This document shows, one piece after another, positions 23,000 to 33,080 of a stretch of 52,500 nt of DNA. The DNA comes from Symbiodinium natans. Taxonomy: Eukaryota; Sar; Dinophyceae; Suessiales; Symbiodiniaceae. Within the stretch, counting starts at the first letter, position 1, and each line of letters begins with the position of its first letter. The translations under genes and the position numbers were made by a program. Under the pieces are notes generated by a model, which was not told the DNA's origin, did not search any database, and saw only the letters and a list, made by a program, of their open reading frames with translations. Where the stretch lies: the NCBI GenBank assembly GCA_905221605.1, contig CAJNDS010002348.1:227501-280000 (forward strand), in the 5' to 3' direction.

Positions 23000-24290
23000 T
23001 CTAACCCCCAAACCCCTAATCCCTGTTTTTGAAGTTAGTATTTGTTTGTTATTACTATTTTATACTTTTTTTGGTGGGGGGGGGGAGTTGTTGTGGGCTT
23101 GTGTTTAGGGTGTAGGGTGCGCTTGGGGAGCACCAAAGGCGGGCCTACTTCAGGAAATCAGGGACTTCGGATTTAGAGCGTAGGATATGGGTACCGAGCC
23201 TAGCCCCTACACCGGAGGGGTTTATGGTTTAGGGTTCAGGGTTTAGGGGGACCCCCTACATACTACCCCGAATGTACAAAACCCAGTGCACGGCAGTTTC
23301 GGGTATAGGGGTGACAGGGTTTGCCGCTTGCGCGGACTTATCTTGAAAGGAAACGCTTGCAGGCGCCGGCTCATGCAGTGTAGGACCATAGCATGTGTAG
23401 TTGAGCAGATTCTGTAACCTTAAACCCTAAACCCCCCAAACCTTGAGAACTTTCAGACCACCCGCGCCTTAAACACCGTAAGCTGGCTGCCGAAAAGGAA
23501 ACCGAGAGCTCCGGCGGTTGAGGGTTCGGCTTCGCAAGGTGTCGCTTTGCAATCTCATTGATCACAAGTAGGTGCCCCTGTACTCCCAGAGTGCTGCAGA
23601 ACCTTTTGGCGTACCGATGAAAAACAAAGGGCCCTTCTGGTTCGGGTACTGAGAAAATGGTACTTCAAGAACTAGAAAAACCCGACTTAGAACCATATCA
23701 AGGGCGCTTCAGGGGCATGTAAGTGGGTTATAAGTACAGTATTTTTTTAAATAGGTAACCATGAACCTCCACGACTTGGCGAGCTGCCTGGAAACCTGAA
23801 TCTCGGCAATCTCGGCCTTGAGTGCCTTGTACCACCAACATGGTCTTCCTGCGCGGGCTCCTAGCCGCGTCAGGGCTCAACCCTAAACCCTAAGCCCAAA
23901 GCCCAAAATCCGAAACCCTAAACCCTAAACTCTGCTGAAAGGTTTATATAGGGTGTAGGTTCGGAGTATGGGTCACCTTGTATCCGAAGAAGTCACCGAA
24001 TTCTAGGCGGGGGCGGGGGGGGGGGGATTAGAGCTTGGGGTTTCTAGGGCTTTTGGGGCTTATAGGGCGCACCGGTTTAGGCTGGAACGAACCGAAACCT
24101 TAACGCTCCCATTCCCAGGCCGCGCATGATGCTGCAGAGTGGTCTCCTCCTATAAACCAAAAACAACAACGGTGGCAACAACGTCTGGCACCCTGTGTTT
24201 CCCCATAGGAGTTCCTTAACCCAAAGCCCTAAACTCGGGTTTTGGGGTTTTGGGGCTTGTAGGGTTTAGGCTTTCATAGACTTCGGGTTA
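23000..24290. other. Array-poor stretch
   Basis: Only degenerate telomeric units near 23,880-23,935. A - strand frame around 23,760-23,875 (ALKAEIAEIQVSRQLAKSWR) looks coding-like but is unsupported by splice context. Otherwise nothing assigned. Confidence 0.4.
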
Positions 24291-24313
24291 TGTGAATCGA
24301 GGTGTGTGTCGTG

Positions 24314-24444
24314 GGGGGGGGCTGGGGAGGGGAGGGAGGGAGGGGAGGGGAGGGGAGGGGGGGGGGGGGAGGGGTAGGGGGAGGGGGGGGGTAGGGGAGG
24401 GGGGGGAGGGGGGTAGGGGGGAGGGTGGGGGGGGGGGGGGGGGG
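24314..24444 (+). repeat. G-tract block 1
   Basis: Purine strand made of GGGGAGGGG-type runs, strongly quadruplex-prone. It yields proline- or glycine-only frames that are not genes. Confidence 0.9.
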
Positions 24445-24454
24445 CGTGTACCCC

Positions 24455-24540
24455 GCTTTACAACCAGAATCCCTACTTTACAACCAGAACCCCCACTTTG
24501 CAACCCGTGAGCCTTTCCGGAACGCCCACTTTGCAACCGA
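24455..24540 (-). repeat. 20-base repeat cluster, reverse orientation
   Basis: About four degenerate units of GGTTGTAAAGTGGGGATTCT read on the - strand. It abuts G-tract block 1. Confidence 0.65.
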
Positions 24541-24559
24541 ATGGGCAAGCTGCTTGACA

Positions 24560-25230
24560 AGCCTTAATACGTAAAGTGTTAAACCTGAAACTCTCACCAT
24601 CACCCTTTAGAGCACCCATGCACTTTTGAAAGTGGTGATGGTTGCAATGCGTGCGTTCTTATGCCAACAACTCAATATTGTATAATACTTCTTACATACA
24701 TATAATGATATATATATATATAGATATAATATATATATATATCACATAATATAACATATAACTGTTGCTTGTATGGGATTTTCAGGGTATTTCGACGCAG
24801 ACATTTTTGGGGTTGTGCTTCGAAATATTCTCTTATACAATTTTCGGGTGTTTTGGGTTTTGGGATGAAGCAAAAGGTAATATTTCGTGAACGCAATTTA
24901 TTTATTGAATTCCCTTAAAGTTCAGGAAAGGCATTTCTTCTGAGACGATGAAAGGCGACCGAGTAGGTCTGTTTCCACACGATGTTAGGTAGGCTAGTAT
25001 ATCTTCGGACTTCTGGACTTCTGATATCCTTGGTTCCTGCTAGGCCTCGCACAGCTCCTTAAACCCGAAACCTGCAATACTCAACCCTAAAACTGCACTA
25101 ACAGACAGACAAGCAGGCAGAAAGAGAAACAAAAACAAAAAAGAGCCCAAGCAGAAGCCAGACAAGGGAGAAGAATCTCCAGGGGCTCATTGGCAAGCAT
25201 CAGTTATCACCCCTCGCTACAGGGGCCTGA
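24560..25230. other. AT-rich stretch, no gene seen
   Basis: TATATA microsatellite at 24,705-24,745. The - strand frame over it is low complexity. Purine-rich AGACAGACAAGCAGGCAG at about 25,100. Confidence 0.6.
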
Positions 25231-25339
25231 TGCTGCCGCAGGTAACCACCTGCTTGGGTAAGGACCAAAGGCAGACAGAGACTCCAAGAGCCCATGGGCA
25301 AGCAGAGCAGAGAGAAAGACAGAGTTGTTTGTGCAGTTG

Positions 25340-25458
25340 TGAACTAGGGGTTCTCATGTTGTCGAGTTGTAAAGTAGGGATTCTCATGTTGAACATGGCG
25401 TTCGTGGTTGTAAAGCGGGGTTCTGGTTGTAAAGTGGGGATTCTGGTTGTAGAGGGGG
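25340..25458 (+). repeat. 20-base repeat cluster, forward orientation
   Basis: About five units of the same 20-base sequence, some separated by CATGTTG. It abuts G-tract block 2. Spacers are too short and irregular for CRISPR. Confidence 0.65.
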
Positions 25459-25465
25459 TTAATTT

Positions 25466-25516
25466 CCGGGGGGAGGGGGGGAGGGGGGGGGGAGGGGAGG
25501 GGGGGTGGGGCAGGCC
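25466..25516 (+). repeat. G-tract block 2
   Basis: GGGGGGAGGGGG-type purine run, the counterpart of block 1 on the far side of the inverted 20-base repeats. Confidence 0.9.
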
Positions 25517-25779
25517 TCATGAGACTCTTGCACGCTTTCGCCGTCCCAACTCGCGAAGATGCAGGATCTTTCATGCACTTGTTGCCCTGCTTTCCTGCGA
25601 CAACCTCTTATTTCTAAGTCCCCCCCCCCCCTTCCCAGACCTCGAGGTTTCTAAGGTGCAAGGTCTTTCATGCACTGTTTTGTTTTTTTTCAAGATGTTG
25701 GGATAGACAGCTGGCATGCTGCCCGCCATGTTGTTTCCGGCTCTGGTGTTTAAACCCTGTGGCGACCTTGCCACTAGAA

Positions 25780-25817
25780 CTAAAAACCCTAAACCCTAAA
25801 CCCTAAACCCTAAACCA
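25780..25817 (-). repeat. Short CCCTAAA array
   Basis: About five units in an otherwise array-poor 24.6-26.8 kb region. Confidence 0.9.
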
Positions 25818-25932
25818 TCTTGCAAGGTGTATTTCCACCCAAGAGCCCAACCCTCAACCCTGTACCCATTCTCTTACGGGCGGAGTTTACCGGAAGGCAA
25901 AAGCTTAAGCCCTCTAACCCCACAACCGCAGG

Positions 25933-25995
25933 TACGTGGCCACCATCGTCATCGGCTTCGCTGCCGTCGCGTTATGGGTGAAAGCCTCGGTTCCG
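25933..25995 (+). CDS. Possible transmembrane exon
   Basis: After CAACCGCAG the frame reads YVATIVIGFAAVALWVKASV. It is a hydrophobic helix with a basic residue after it, and 17 of 21 third positions are G/C. The family is not recognised. The frame runs on into trinucleotide microsatellite at about 26,090, so a donor should lie near 25,996-26,010. Confidence 0.35.
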
Positions 25996-26089
25996 AAAAG
26001 ACAAGCGATTCGCAACTCAAGGCGTTGCAGCTCCTCATGGTGGTAATTGTTGTTTCTCTTCTTATCATCAGTACTAGCAGTAGTGGTGG

Positions 26090-26370
26090 GAGCTGTCGTG
26101 GTAGGAGGAGGAGGAGGAGCAGTAGGAGGAGGAGGAGGAGGAGGAGGAGTAGTAGGCGTAGAAGTAGCAGTAGCAGTAGTGGACGTGGTAGTGGTCGAGC
26201 AGGGGAGCAGCAGTAGCGGTAGCAGTAGTTGTTTGCACACATGCCAACATCCTATCCTTGAGCTGGTTGTCTTGCACTTGTGAATGCCACTTGTTATAGT
26301 GAATGAAACCAGCTCATGACATGGACGTACGTTTTGAAATACGTGTGTGTGTGTGTGTGTGTGTGTCTGT
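26090..26370 (+). repeat. Trinucleotide (GGA/GTA/GCA) and GT microsatellites
   Basis: 26,090-26,230 of GGAGGA and AGCAGT units gives polyarginine/serine and polyglycine frames. (GT)n at 26,341-26,367. Confidence 0.92.
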
Positions 26371-26627
26371 GATGATCCAGGCAGTACTGCATTCATGCGG
26401 ATCTGGTTAGGGGATTGTATGAAATCACATCTGGATGAACGAGAATGAGCAGAACGCTCATCCCCCACCCGCCCTCACCCCCACCCAACTTTGCAATGGA
26501 ACGTTTGTTATTGGAGGGGATGGGCCCGAAACCTTAAACCTAAACCCCTAAACCATCGGGAGGGGATGAACCTTCACAGCCGCCACCCCAGGTTGTGGGT
26601 CGAGGAATTTCCGGAGGTTGAAGCTCA

Positions 26628-26741
26628 ATGAACCCCAGAGCCCGAATCGAACTCGCCGAGGTCCTGCTGAATCCCGGCAAGGAGCCGAAGCTTAAAAGCG
26701 AGGACTCGTGCTCGCTAAGCACCCTAAATGCCAAGCCTTAG
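26628..26741 (+). CDS. Unrecognised coding-like segment
   Basis: ATG-initiated frame of 37 codons containing RARIELAEVLLNPGKEPKLK, with G/C-rich third positions and amphipathic helix character. No family recognised. A - strand frame covering the same bases (64 codons) is the alternative. Confidence 0.3.
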   Translation: MNPRARIELAEVLLNPGKEPKLKSEDSCSLSTLNAKP

Positions 26742-26774
26742 ACGCTAAAACCCCAGGTCCCAACCGCCGAAGTT

Positions 26775-27150
26775 TTGGGGTTAAGGGTTTATAGGGTTTA
26801 ATTAGGGTTTAAGGTTTAAGGTTTAGGGTTTAGGGGGTAAGGTTTAGGGTGATTTGTAAAGGGGGTGTTATCATGTTCGGCTTCAGTGCGAGGGGCTTAT
26901 TCGGCTTTGCTTTACAAGTGCTTTGCACACTAGACGGCTCGAGTCAAATCTGGTGACCTTTCTAGGCCGTAAACTCTGAACTCAGAGGCTGTTCGGGAGC
27001 GGGGTCTCGCCCAACAAAGCGCCACACCCCAAACCCCAAGCTCTAAACCCCAAGCCCTAAACCCCAAGCCCTAAACCCCAAACCCGAAACCCTAAACCCT
27101 AAACCCTACACTCCTACCACCCTAACTCCCAAACCTCCAAAGTGTCCCAA
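26775..27150. repeat. Degenerate arrays; second copy of the 41-base block
   Basis: G-rich degenerate 26,775-26,850; C-rich 27,025-27,105; block matching 12,541 at 27,108-27,148. Confidence 0.8.
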
Positions 27151-27188
27151 CCCCATAACCTCCACACCCCTATAAGCCCCGGAGCCCC

Positions 27189-27287
27189 GATGCTGCCTTG
27201 GCTCAAGCCAGCGAGAGCTTGGCCGTAGAGAAAACCAAGAACTCTTCGCCCAACGTGTGGAGAGGATCCAGCCTGGATCTCGGGGGG
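27189..27287 (+). CDS. Unrecognised coding-like segment
   Basis: The frame reads DAALAQASESLAVEKTKNSS and continues NVWRGSSLDLG up to a TTTAGGG array. It looks like an ordinary soluble-protein helix. No family recognised. Confidence 0.3.
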
Positions 27288-27289
27288 TG

Positions 27290-27440
27290 GGTTTAGGGTT
27301 TAGGGTTTAGGGTTTAGGGTTAGGGCCAGGTTTGGGGGGGGTTTGGGGGGGGGTGTTGGTGTTGGGGGGTGTGGTGGGGGGGGTTTTGGGTTTAGGGTTA
27401 GGGTTTTGAGGGTTTAGGGTCTAGGGTTTAGGCTTTGGGG
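27290..27440 (+). repeat. TTTAGGG and TTTGGGGGG block
   Basis: Perfect units 27,290-27,325, then long-G variants and degenerate units to 27,440. Confidence 0.85.
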
Positions 27441-27766
27441 TCCCACTCTAAACCCTAACAACAATAGGTCTCAAATTGTTTGGGGTTTCGGGAGCTGTGG
27501 GCTTAGAGTCGTGCAGAGTCCTTGCGCGACCCCAAGCTTCTAGGACTCGCTGTTCCCGCAGCAGCCGTGCGGCTCTTGCCAATATATGCTGGGGGTAAGG
27601 GCGGCTTTCAAAGGGATCTGCTTCAGTAGATGCTTCTCATGGACACGTAGGCTCGCGGAGTCAAGGGATAGCTGATGGGCCGAATAGGTTGGCGGAAAGG
27701 GCCTTGTCCTCCTGCACCGTTCGTTGCTTCTTTGTTCTCCTGCCTCACGGGTGAGAAACCAAAAGT

Positions 27767-27926
27767 AGCTTAGTAGCCCAGTAATACCCTTGTCCCTTTT
27801 TTGGGTAAACCCTAAGCCCTAAGCCCGAAACCCTAAACCCTAAACCACCCTAACTAAACCCTAAACCCTGAACCCTTAACCAACCCCAAAAAGGGTACCC
27901 GTATTGTAATGTGGTTCTTGGGCCAC
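27767..27926 (+). mobile_element. CTAGG element, decayed copy
   Basis: AGTAGCCCAGTAATACCCTTG resembles the left arm, and AAAAAGGGTACCCG followed by TTCTTGGGCC resembles the right arm. A CCCTAAA array occupies the middle. It lies directly before copy 2. No clear target duplication. Confidence 0.4.
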
Positions 27927-27938
27927 CACGATTCGATT

Positions 27939-28038
27939 CTAGGACCCGGAGTAGGGCCCTTATTTCCATGTTTTTGCCCCTTATGATACCCTTAAAACCC
28001 AAAAAGGGTACCCTTTCCTAGATTACTCCTGGGTCTAG
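27939..28038 (+). mobile_element. CTAGG inverted-repeat element, copy 2 (100 bp)
   Basis: The ends CTAGGACCCGGAGTAGG and ACTCCTGGGTCTAG are inverted and flanked by direct GATT repeats (27,935-27,938 and 28,039-28,042). The interior has no telomeric array, only AAAACCCAAAAAGGGTACCC. It is the compact form of the family. Confidence 0.78.
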
Positions 28039-28039
28039 G

Positions 28040-28680
28040 ATTGGGGGAAGCCGCGGAGGAGGATTCCTCTTCACTCGCTTAGTTCCTACTTTTGTTTCCT
28101 CCTCTCTCTCGGCTGTGTTTCTTGAAGTGTCGTTTCCGGTGTAGAGGTAGGAGCCAGGAAAGAGAGAGGAAGGATAACGCGACGGCCAATAGCCGGAAAT
28201 TTCCAGACAGATTCGCGGCAACAGTTGCTGCTATTGGCTTGCTTTGTTTCCCCTAAACCCTAAACCCTAAACCCTAAACCCTAAACCCTAAACCAAAAAC
28301 CTTACAATAAAGAGGGAGCAAGTCTAAGACCAGATAGTTTTCGGCAAAAACAAGGCTGCTGTTGTGTCTGCCTGAAGCTTGGCGAGGGCGGGGGAGGGGG
28401 GGTGGTGAGGGCAGGGCTTTAATGTGAGTTCTGTCGGCCTGGAGCTTGGGGACGTGTTCATCATCGGTTCATCATGTGGAACTGTGTGTGTAGCTTGGAG
28501 AGGGGTTCGCGGTTCTCCGCGTACTTCCCCCTCGATATAGAATTTTGTAAATATTGCCGGGGGGGGGGGGGGGGGGGGCGGTGCTCCCCCAATATTACAT
28601 AAATTGAAGCTGTTTCTTCTTTTCATCTAAGCATGCTTTGGAAGATTTTTAACATGGTTTACATCATCCTGACCTCCTGG
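28040..28680. other. Spacer with a short array and a G run
   Basis: CCCTAAA 28,250-28,295; a run of about 19 G at 28,559-28,578. Two - strand frames (67 and 100 codons) have no motif, and the second depends on the G run. Confidence 0.5.
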
Positions 28681-28692
28681 CCGACTTAAATT

Positions 28693-28863
28693 CTAGGACC
28701 GGGAGTAGGCCCTCTTTTTTTATCCTTTTTTAAGGGTTGGGGCTCTCTTCTAATCCCCCTAAAACCCTAAAACCCTAAAACCCTAAAACCCTAAAACCCT
28801 AAACCCTAAACCGAAAACCAAAAAGGGCACCCTTTTTTATTCCTAGGTCACTCCTGGGTCTAG
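28693..28863 (+). mobile_element. CTAGG inverted-repeat element, copy 3 (171 bp)
   Basis: Ends CTAGGACCGGGAGTAGG and ACTCCTGGGTCTAG, with AATT on both sides (28,689-28,692 and 28,864-28,867). A core of CCCTAAAA octamers then CCCTAAA (about 28,757-28,813) has expanded at the place where copy 2 reads CCCTTAAAACCC. Confidence 0.75.
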
Positions 28864-28877
28864 AATTCGTCAAGGAG

Positions 28878-28961
28878 ATGGCAGACAGGCTGCTGTACCG
28901 CCTCACGTTCCTTGACACTGAGCGGGCAGTCGCCACGCCACGCTCGCAGAAGCTCGCCTGA
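28878..28961 (+). CDS. Unrecognised coding-like segment
   Basis: ATG to TGA in 27 codons (MADRLLYRLTFLDTERAVAT), with strong G/C third-position bias. It starts 15 bases after the inverted-repeat element that ends at 28,863, so that element may form part of the preceding intron. Not recognised. Confidence 0.33.
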   Translation: MADRLLYRLTFLDTERAVATPRSQKLA

Positions 28962-28967
28962 ATGTTA

Positions 28968-29010
28968 GGGTGTAGGGTTTAGGGTTTAGGGTTTAGGGTT
29001 TAGGGTTGGG
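28968..29010 (+). repeat. TTTAGGG array
   Basis: About five units just after the 28,878 coding-like segment. Confidence 0.9.
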
Positions 29011-29394
29011 GTAAGTTTTAGGGTATTTAGGTAGGGTTTGGGCTTTGGGCTATAGGATGGGCTTTGATGGTTTGGGTGGAGGCGGGTGGAGGTGGTGAGA
29101 GGGATGGTCCCCAGGCCTTCGCTGAAAATCCTAAGCCCCAGAGCCCCAAACCAGCAGCCCTAACACCGCCCCACCAAAACAGAACGGAGGGGGGGGGGGG
29201 GCAAGTACCTCGATGCAGAAGCCTAAATGGAAGCTAACACTCCAACACTTAGAACCTCAAGCCCTTGAGCTTTTTGGAACCATAAGCCCCCAAAACCCCT
29301 ATATCCCTCGAGCCCCCCATTAAACCAACCGACAGCCAGACCGCGACAGGGAAGCCCACGCCCCGACACCCTAAGTCGGTAAACAGGGGGTGCC

Positions 29395-29600
29395 TCCAAA
29401 ACCCTAAAGCCCTGAAGCCCTGAAGCCTAAAACCCTAAAGCCCTAAAGCCCTGAAGCCCTAAAGCCCTAAAGCCCTCAAACCCCAGAAGCCCTGAAACCC
29501 TGAAACCCTAAAACCCTAAAACCCTAAAACCCTAAAACCCTACACCCTAAAACCCTAAAACCCTAAAACCCTAACACCCAAAAAAACCATAAACCCTGAA
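29395..29600 (-). repeat. CCCTAAA(A)/CCCTGAAG octamer block
   Basis: Mostly 8-base AGCCCTAA and AACCCTAA units, unlike the heptamers nearby. Confidence 0.85.
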
Positions 29601-29603
29601 CCA

Positions 29604-29692
29604 AACGAGAAGTCAGCTGAGGAGCTGTCCGCCGAGCACGCGGCCGGAGACGCCAGGCCCCGCGGATGCTGCAACCGCAGCCTACATAAAGG
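29604..29692 (+). CDS. Unrecognised coding-like segment
   Basis: The frame reads NEKSAEELSAEHAAGDARPR and continues to a TTTAGGG array at 29,698. A second frame is also open. Not recognised. Confidence 0.25.
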
Positions 29693-29697
29693 ACTGG

Positions 29698-29846
29698 GGT
29701 TTAGGGTTTAGGGTTTAGGGTTTAGGGTTTAGGGTTTAGGGTTTAGGGTTTAGGGTTTAGGGTTTAGGGTTTAGGGTTTAGGGTTTAGGGTTTAGGGTTT
29801 AGGGTTTAGGGCCTAGGGCCTAGGGTTTAGGGTTTAGGGTTTAGCG
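29698..29846 (+). repeat. Long TTTAGGG array
   Basis: About 20 perfect units with two GCCTAGG interruptions near the end. Confidence 0.95.
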
Positions 29847-30029
29847 TTTTGTTTCGCAAATCGGGGACCTATCTTTCCTATGTGGTCACGCGCTCCGCAG
29901 CCTTCCCCACCCACTCACACGCCTCCACCCCCCCCCCCCCCCCCCGGCTGTGGTGTGGCTGTGGGCTGAGGCCTGGGGTTTTGGGCTTTAGATGGGGCGG
30001 AGGGATTGCACCCCTTCAGGTTCTAGGGA

Positions 30030-30600
30030 TTTAGGGTTTTAGGGCATTGTAGACTTAGGATTTTCGTTATTCGGGTTTTAGGCTTTGAGGTTTTTTAGAG
30101 TTTTAGGGTGATGGTTCCCCCCTGTGGCCGTGGGGCGGTTTGAGGGGGTTCGGGTTTACAGGGCTTCCGGCATGACAGAGCTCTACGCCAGACGCCTGAC
30201 CAACTATATACATATATATATATATACATATATGTTTCATATACATATATATATATATATTCTATATATACATATGTGGTTTATTATCATGTTTATTCAT
30301 GACCTCTGAACATACATACAAGTTTGTACATATACGCGTACACACAAAAAGTTTCTAAAAGAATAATCAATTAAAGATAAATAAACAAATAACAAATAAA
30401 TAAATAAATAAATATATATATATAACATATACCTGGTAGAATGAAGAATGGAAGCATCGTATCCTGGGGTGTCGCTGCAAGAGAAGCGTTTCAAGTCGAT
30501 CTCCGGATCGCTTGCAGACCTGTCCGGGCTTGGGGTTGAGGGCCTTTAGGGCTTAGGGTTTAGGATCCAGGGTCTAGGGTTTAGGGTTTGTTAGGGTTCA
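30030..30600. other. AT-rich spacer
   Basis: TATACATATATA repeats at 30,200-30,290 and TAAATAAATAAATATATATA at 30,395-30,425. Frames over them are low complexity. No gene seen. Confidence 0.65.
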
Positions 30601-31419
30601 GGGTTTGGGGTCGGATGCGGCCCCCGCACGCTGAAGCATCAACTCAACTAGCCGCGCCAACCCGCAAAAGGTTTAGCAAGTTTAGTAACCGGCTCTGAGC
30701 CCATAAACCCTGACCTGAACCTGGGGTTGAGGGGTCGAAGGTAAGCCTACACTCTAAACCCTTAAAAACCCTAAAAGCCCTAAAAACCCTAAAAACCCTA
30801 AACACCCCAAAACACCCTAAAAGCCCGCATCCCTGAAGCAAGCAGATCAGGAGCTGCCACAGCGTGTCGATGTCTTCCGGGCCTTACATCCCCTTCAGCT
30901 TCGACAGCCTTAGAAGGCGTAACGGGACACGGCGGCTTGTGAGTGGGATTCGGTGTGTGTGTGTGTGGGGGCTGAGGGTTTTAGGGTTTTAAAGTCAAGG
31001 GTGTTGACGAACCCCAACAAGGAGGTTCTTCTGTGAGATGTCCGGGCCTCTAAACCCTAAAAACCCGACTTGAACCCGAAAACAAAGCATGGCACATTTG
31101 ACACGGCCAGTTCTGTGTGGTAGACTTCCTCGCGATTGAAGTTTCTCGCATGAGCCGCAGACGCATCGGTCCTGAATAGACACATTGTCCGGAACGGTTT
31201 TTTTTGCGAAAGTTTATATTCGCATCTAATAGTTCAAGGCCCTAAACCCATTATACCCATGTTTTGGTAGGGATTTCAGAAGGGGCAGATTGTTGGTATT
31301 TTGCTCGGTGTTGTGGGGTGCGGCTTGTCGGTTTGTTGTCTCGCCGCCCTCAGACGTAGGCAAAGCTGCCTGTCGACATCTTCTACTCATCAAGTTTTCT
31401 GAGTTTGCAGTCAACCCCA

Positions 31420-31695
31420 AACCCTAAAACCTAAAACCTAAACCCTAAACCCTAAACCCTAAACCCGAACCGGTAGAGTTGCGCAGTTGAACTTGGTATT
31501 GGCCAGCAGGTGGGCTCCGGTAGTGGACATGCCAAGCGATCAACTCATGGCCAACTTCCCTAAACCCTAAACCCTAAACCCTAAACCCTAAACCCTAAAC
31601 CCTAAACCCTAAACCCTGAACCCTGAACCCTAAACCCTAAACCCTAAACCCTATCCCTAAAACCCTAAAACCCTAAACCCTAAACCCTAAACCCC
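31420..31695 (-). repeat. Two CCCTAAA arrays
   Basis: 31,420-31,465 and 31,555-31,695 (about 17 units, CCCTGAA and CCCTAAAA variants near the end). Confidence 0.92.
31472..31556 (+). CDS. Unrecognised coding-like segment
   Basis: The frame reads RVAQLNLVLASRWAPVVDMP and then SDQLMANF, sandwiched between two CCCTAAA arrays. The composition looks protein-coding. Not recognised. Confidence 0.27.
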
Positions 31696-31969
31696 CCCCC
31701 CACCCCCGGCCCCCGCCTTCCCTCCCCCAGCCCTCCCCCTCGCCCTCACATGGCAGAAACGGCATGGCAGGTACAGAATGTGACGGGAGTTCCCCCCCTA
31801 TCATGGAGCCGGAAAGCGGCACCGATTGGAGATCGGTGGACCCATCCGGCCCTTTCTGCGTGTTTGGTTTGACCGAGCCAAGCAAGCAGCAAGGGGGGGC
31901 CCAGTGGCTTTACCCGGTCTCCCTGCGACCACAGGGGCCTAGGTGTAGGGTTCTGGGCAAGTGGGCCTT

Positions 31970-32005
31970 GGGTTTAGGGTTTAGGGTTTAGGGTTTAGGG
32001 TTTAT
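31970..32005 (+). repeat. Short TTTAGGG array
   Basis: About five units. Closes the 75-codon frame from 31,764, whose body has no motif. Confidence 0.9.
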
Positions 32006-32030
32006 TGTTTAGGCCTTCATTTAGGGCCAA

Positions 32031-32135
32031 GACGTGCTGATGTTGCCTTTGGGGGCCTCAGTGGTTGGTAAGGTTCTGAGGCTGCGAATTGCAGCACGAT
32101 GCGCATCTGCTGGACATGGGACCCCAAACCCATGA
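32031..32135 (+). CDS. Unrecognised coding-like segment
   Basis: A 34-codon frame, DVLMLPLGASVVGKVLRLRI, continuing to a stop. It is hydrophobic then basic. Not recognised. Confidence 0.25.
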   Translation, partial: DVLMLPLGASVVGKVLRLRIAARCASAGHGTPNP

Positions 32136-32899
32136 AGATTTCATGAGAGCTTGTCTCATGTGAGTTTTGTCGGGCACTTGAAAATCCTCATGACATACAC
32201 ATCCCAGTAGACCCTCAGTAGACTCTACTGTATGTGGGGAGTGGGTCCTTTGTGAAATTCACGAGCAGGAGGTCTCTGCTGTCATGCTAGAGCCGGAAAA
32301 ATCTCTATGCAGGTTGGGTGGATGCCACGAACCCAAACGCCAGTAACCCCTGAAGCCCTAAGCATCTCAGCCCCAAAAGCCCTCCCCTCCTCCCCCACCT
32401 CACCCCCATCCCCCCCCGTCCTCCCCCTCCCAAGATATTTCGAGTGCTTCTCTATGTTAAAGGTTCAGGGCTGTAGGCTGCAGGGTTCCGGGTTTAGAAG
32501 TGTACTCTCTTGCGTTAAGGGCAGGAAGGGAAGCAGCGTTCTGGCATGCGGCCGTTGCTCCTGTGAATTTGGCTCGTGGTGTTTTAAGTTTCAGAAGCCC
32601 CTGCGGGTGGTTGCAAAAGTAGTGCTGGGAGGAGGTGGGTATCGGGTGTCTGGGGTTGTAGGTTTCCCTAAGCCCGAATTGGAACCTTACACCCTAAACC
32701 TAAGCCCTAAAACCCTAAACCCTAAATTTCTTAAACCCTAAACCCTAAGCCCAGGGTTTAGGGAGGCAAGGTTCTTGCTTCACACCTTGCAGGGCTGGTC
32801 CCCGCGGCAAGTTTCGTGGGCATGAGACTCTCTCCCCCCCCCCCCCCCGGTGCATCGATGCCAGCAGGTGCATGGGCGCCAAGGTCCCCTTCAAGCCCT

Positions 32900-33080
32900 T
32901 CGAGCCCTAAACCTAAACCCTAATTAGGCCTAAACCCTAGGTCTAGGGTCTAGGGTTTATTAGGGTTGATTAGGGTGTTTTAGGGTTTATGAGGGTTTAT
33001 TAGGGCTTAGTAGGGTTTATTAGGGTTTATTAGGGTTTAGGAGGGTTTAGGAGGGTTGAGGGTTTAGGGTATAGGCTTAC
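32900..33080. repeat. Degenerate block with TTTATTAGGG units
   Basis: Short C-rich part, then about eight 10-base TTTATTAGGG / TTTAGGAGGG units: a local 10-base variant. Confidence 0.82.

Noticed and set aside
24455-25458. 20-base repeats considered as a CRISPR array
   Set aside because: Spacers are absent or only a few bases, units are degenerate, and the context is eukaryotic.
25827-26468. RS-like and proline/threonine-rich frames (97-184 codons)
   Set aside because: Driven by GGA/GTA/GCA trinucleotide repeats. Only the short hydrophobic segment at 25,933 was kept, as a weak candidate.
27188-27202. CCTTGGCTCAAG, reminiscent of the dinoflagellate spliced leader end
   Set aside because: Only the last 11-12 bases agree and the upstream part does not match; it lies inside a coding-like segment.
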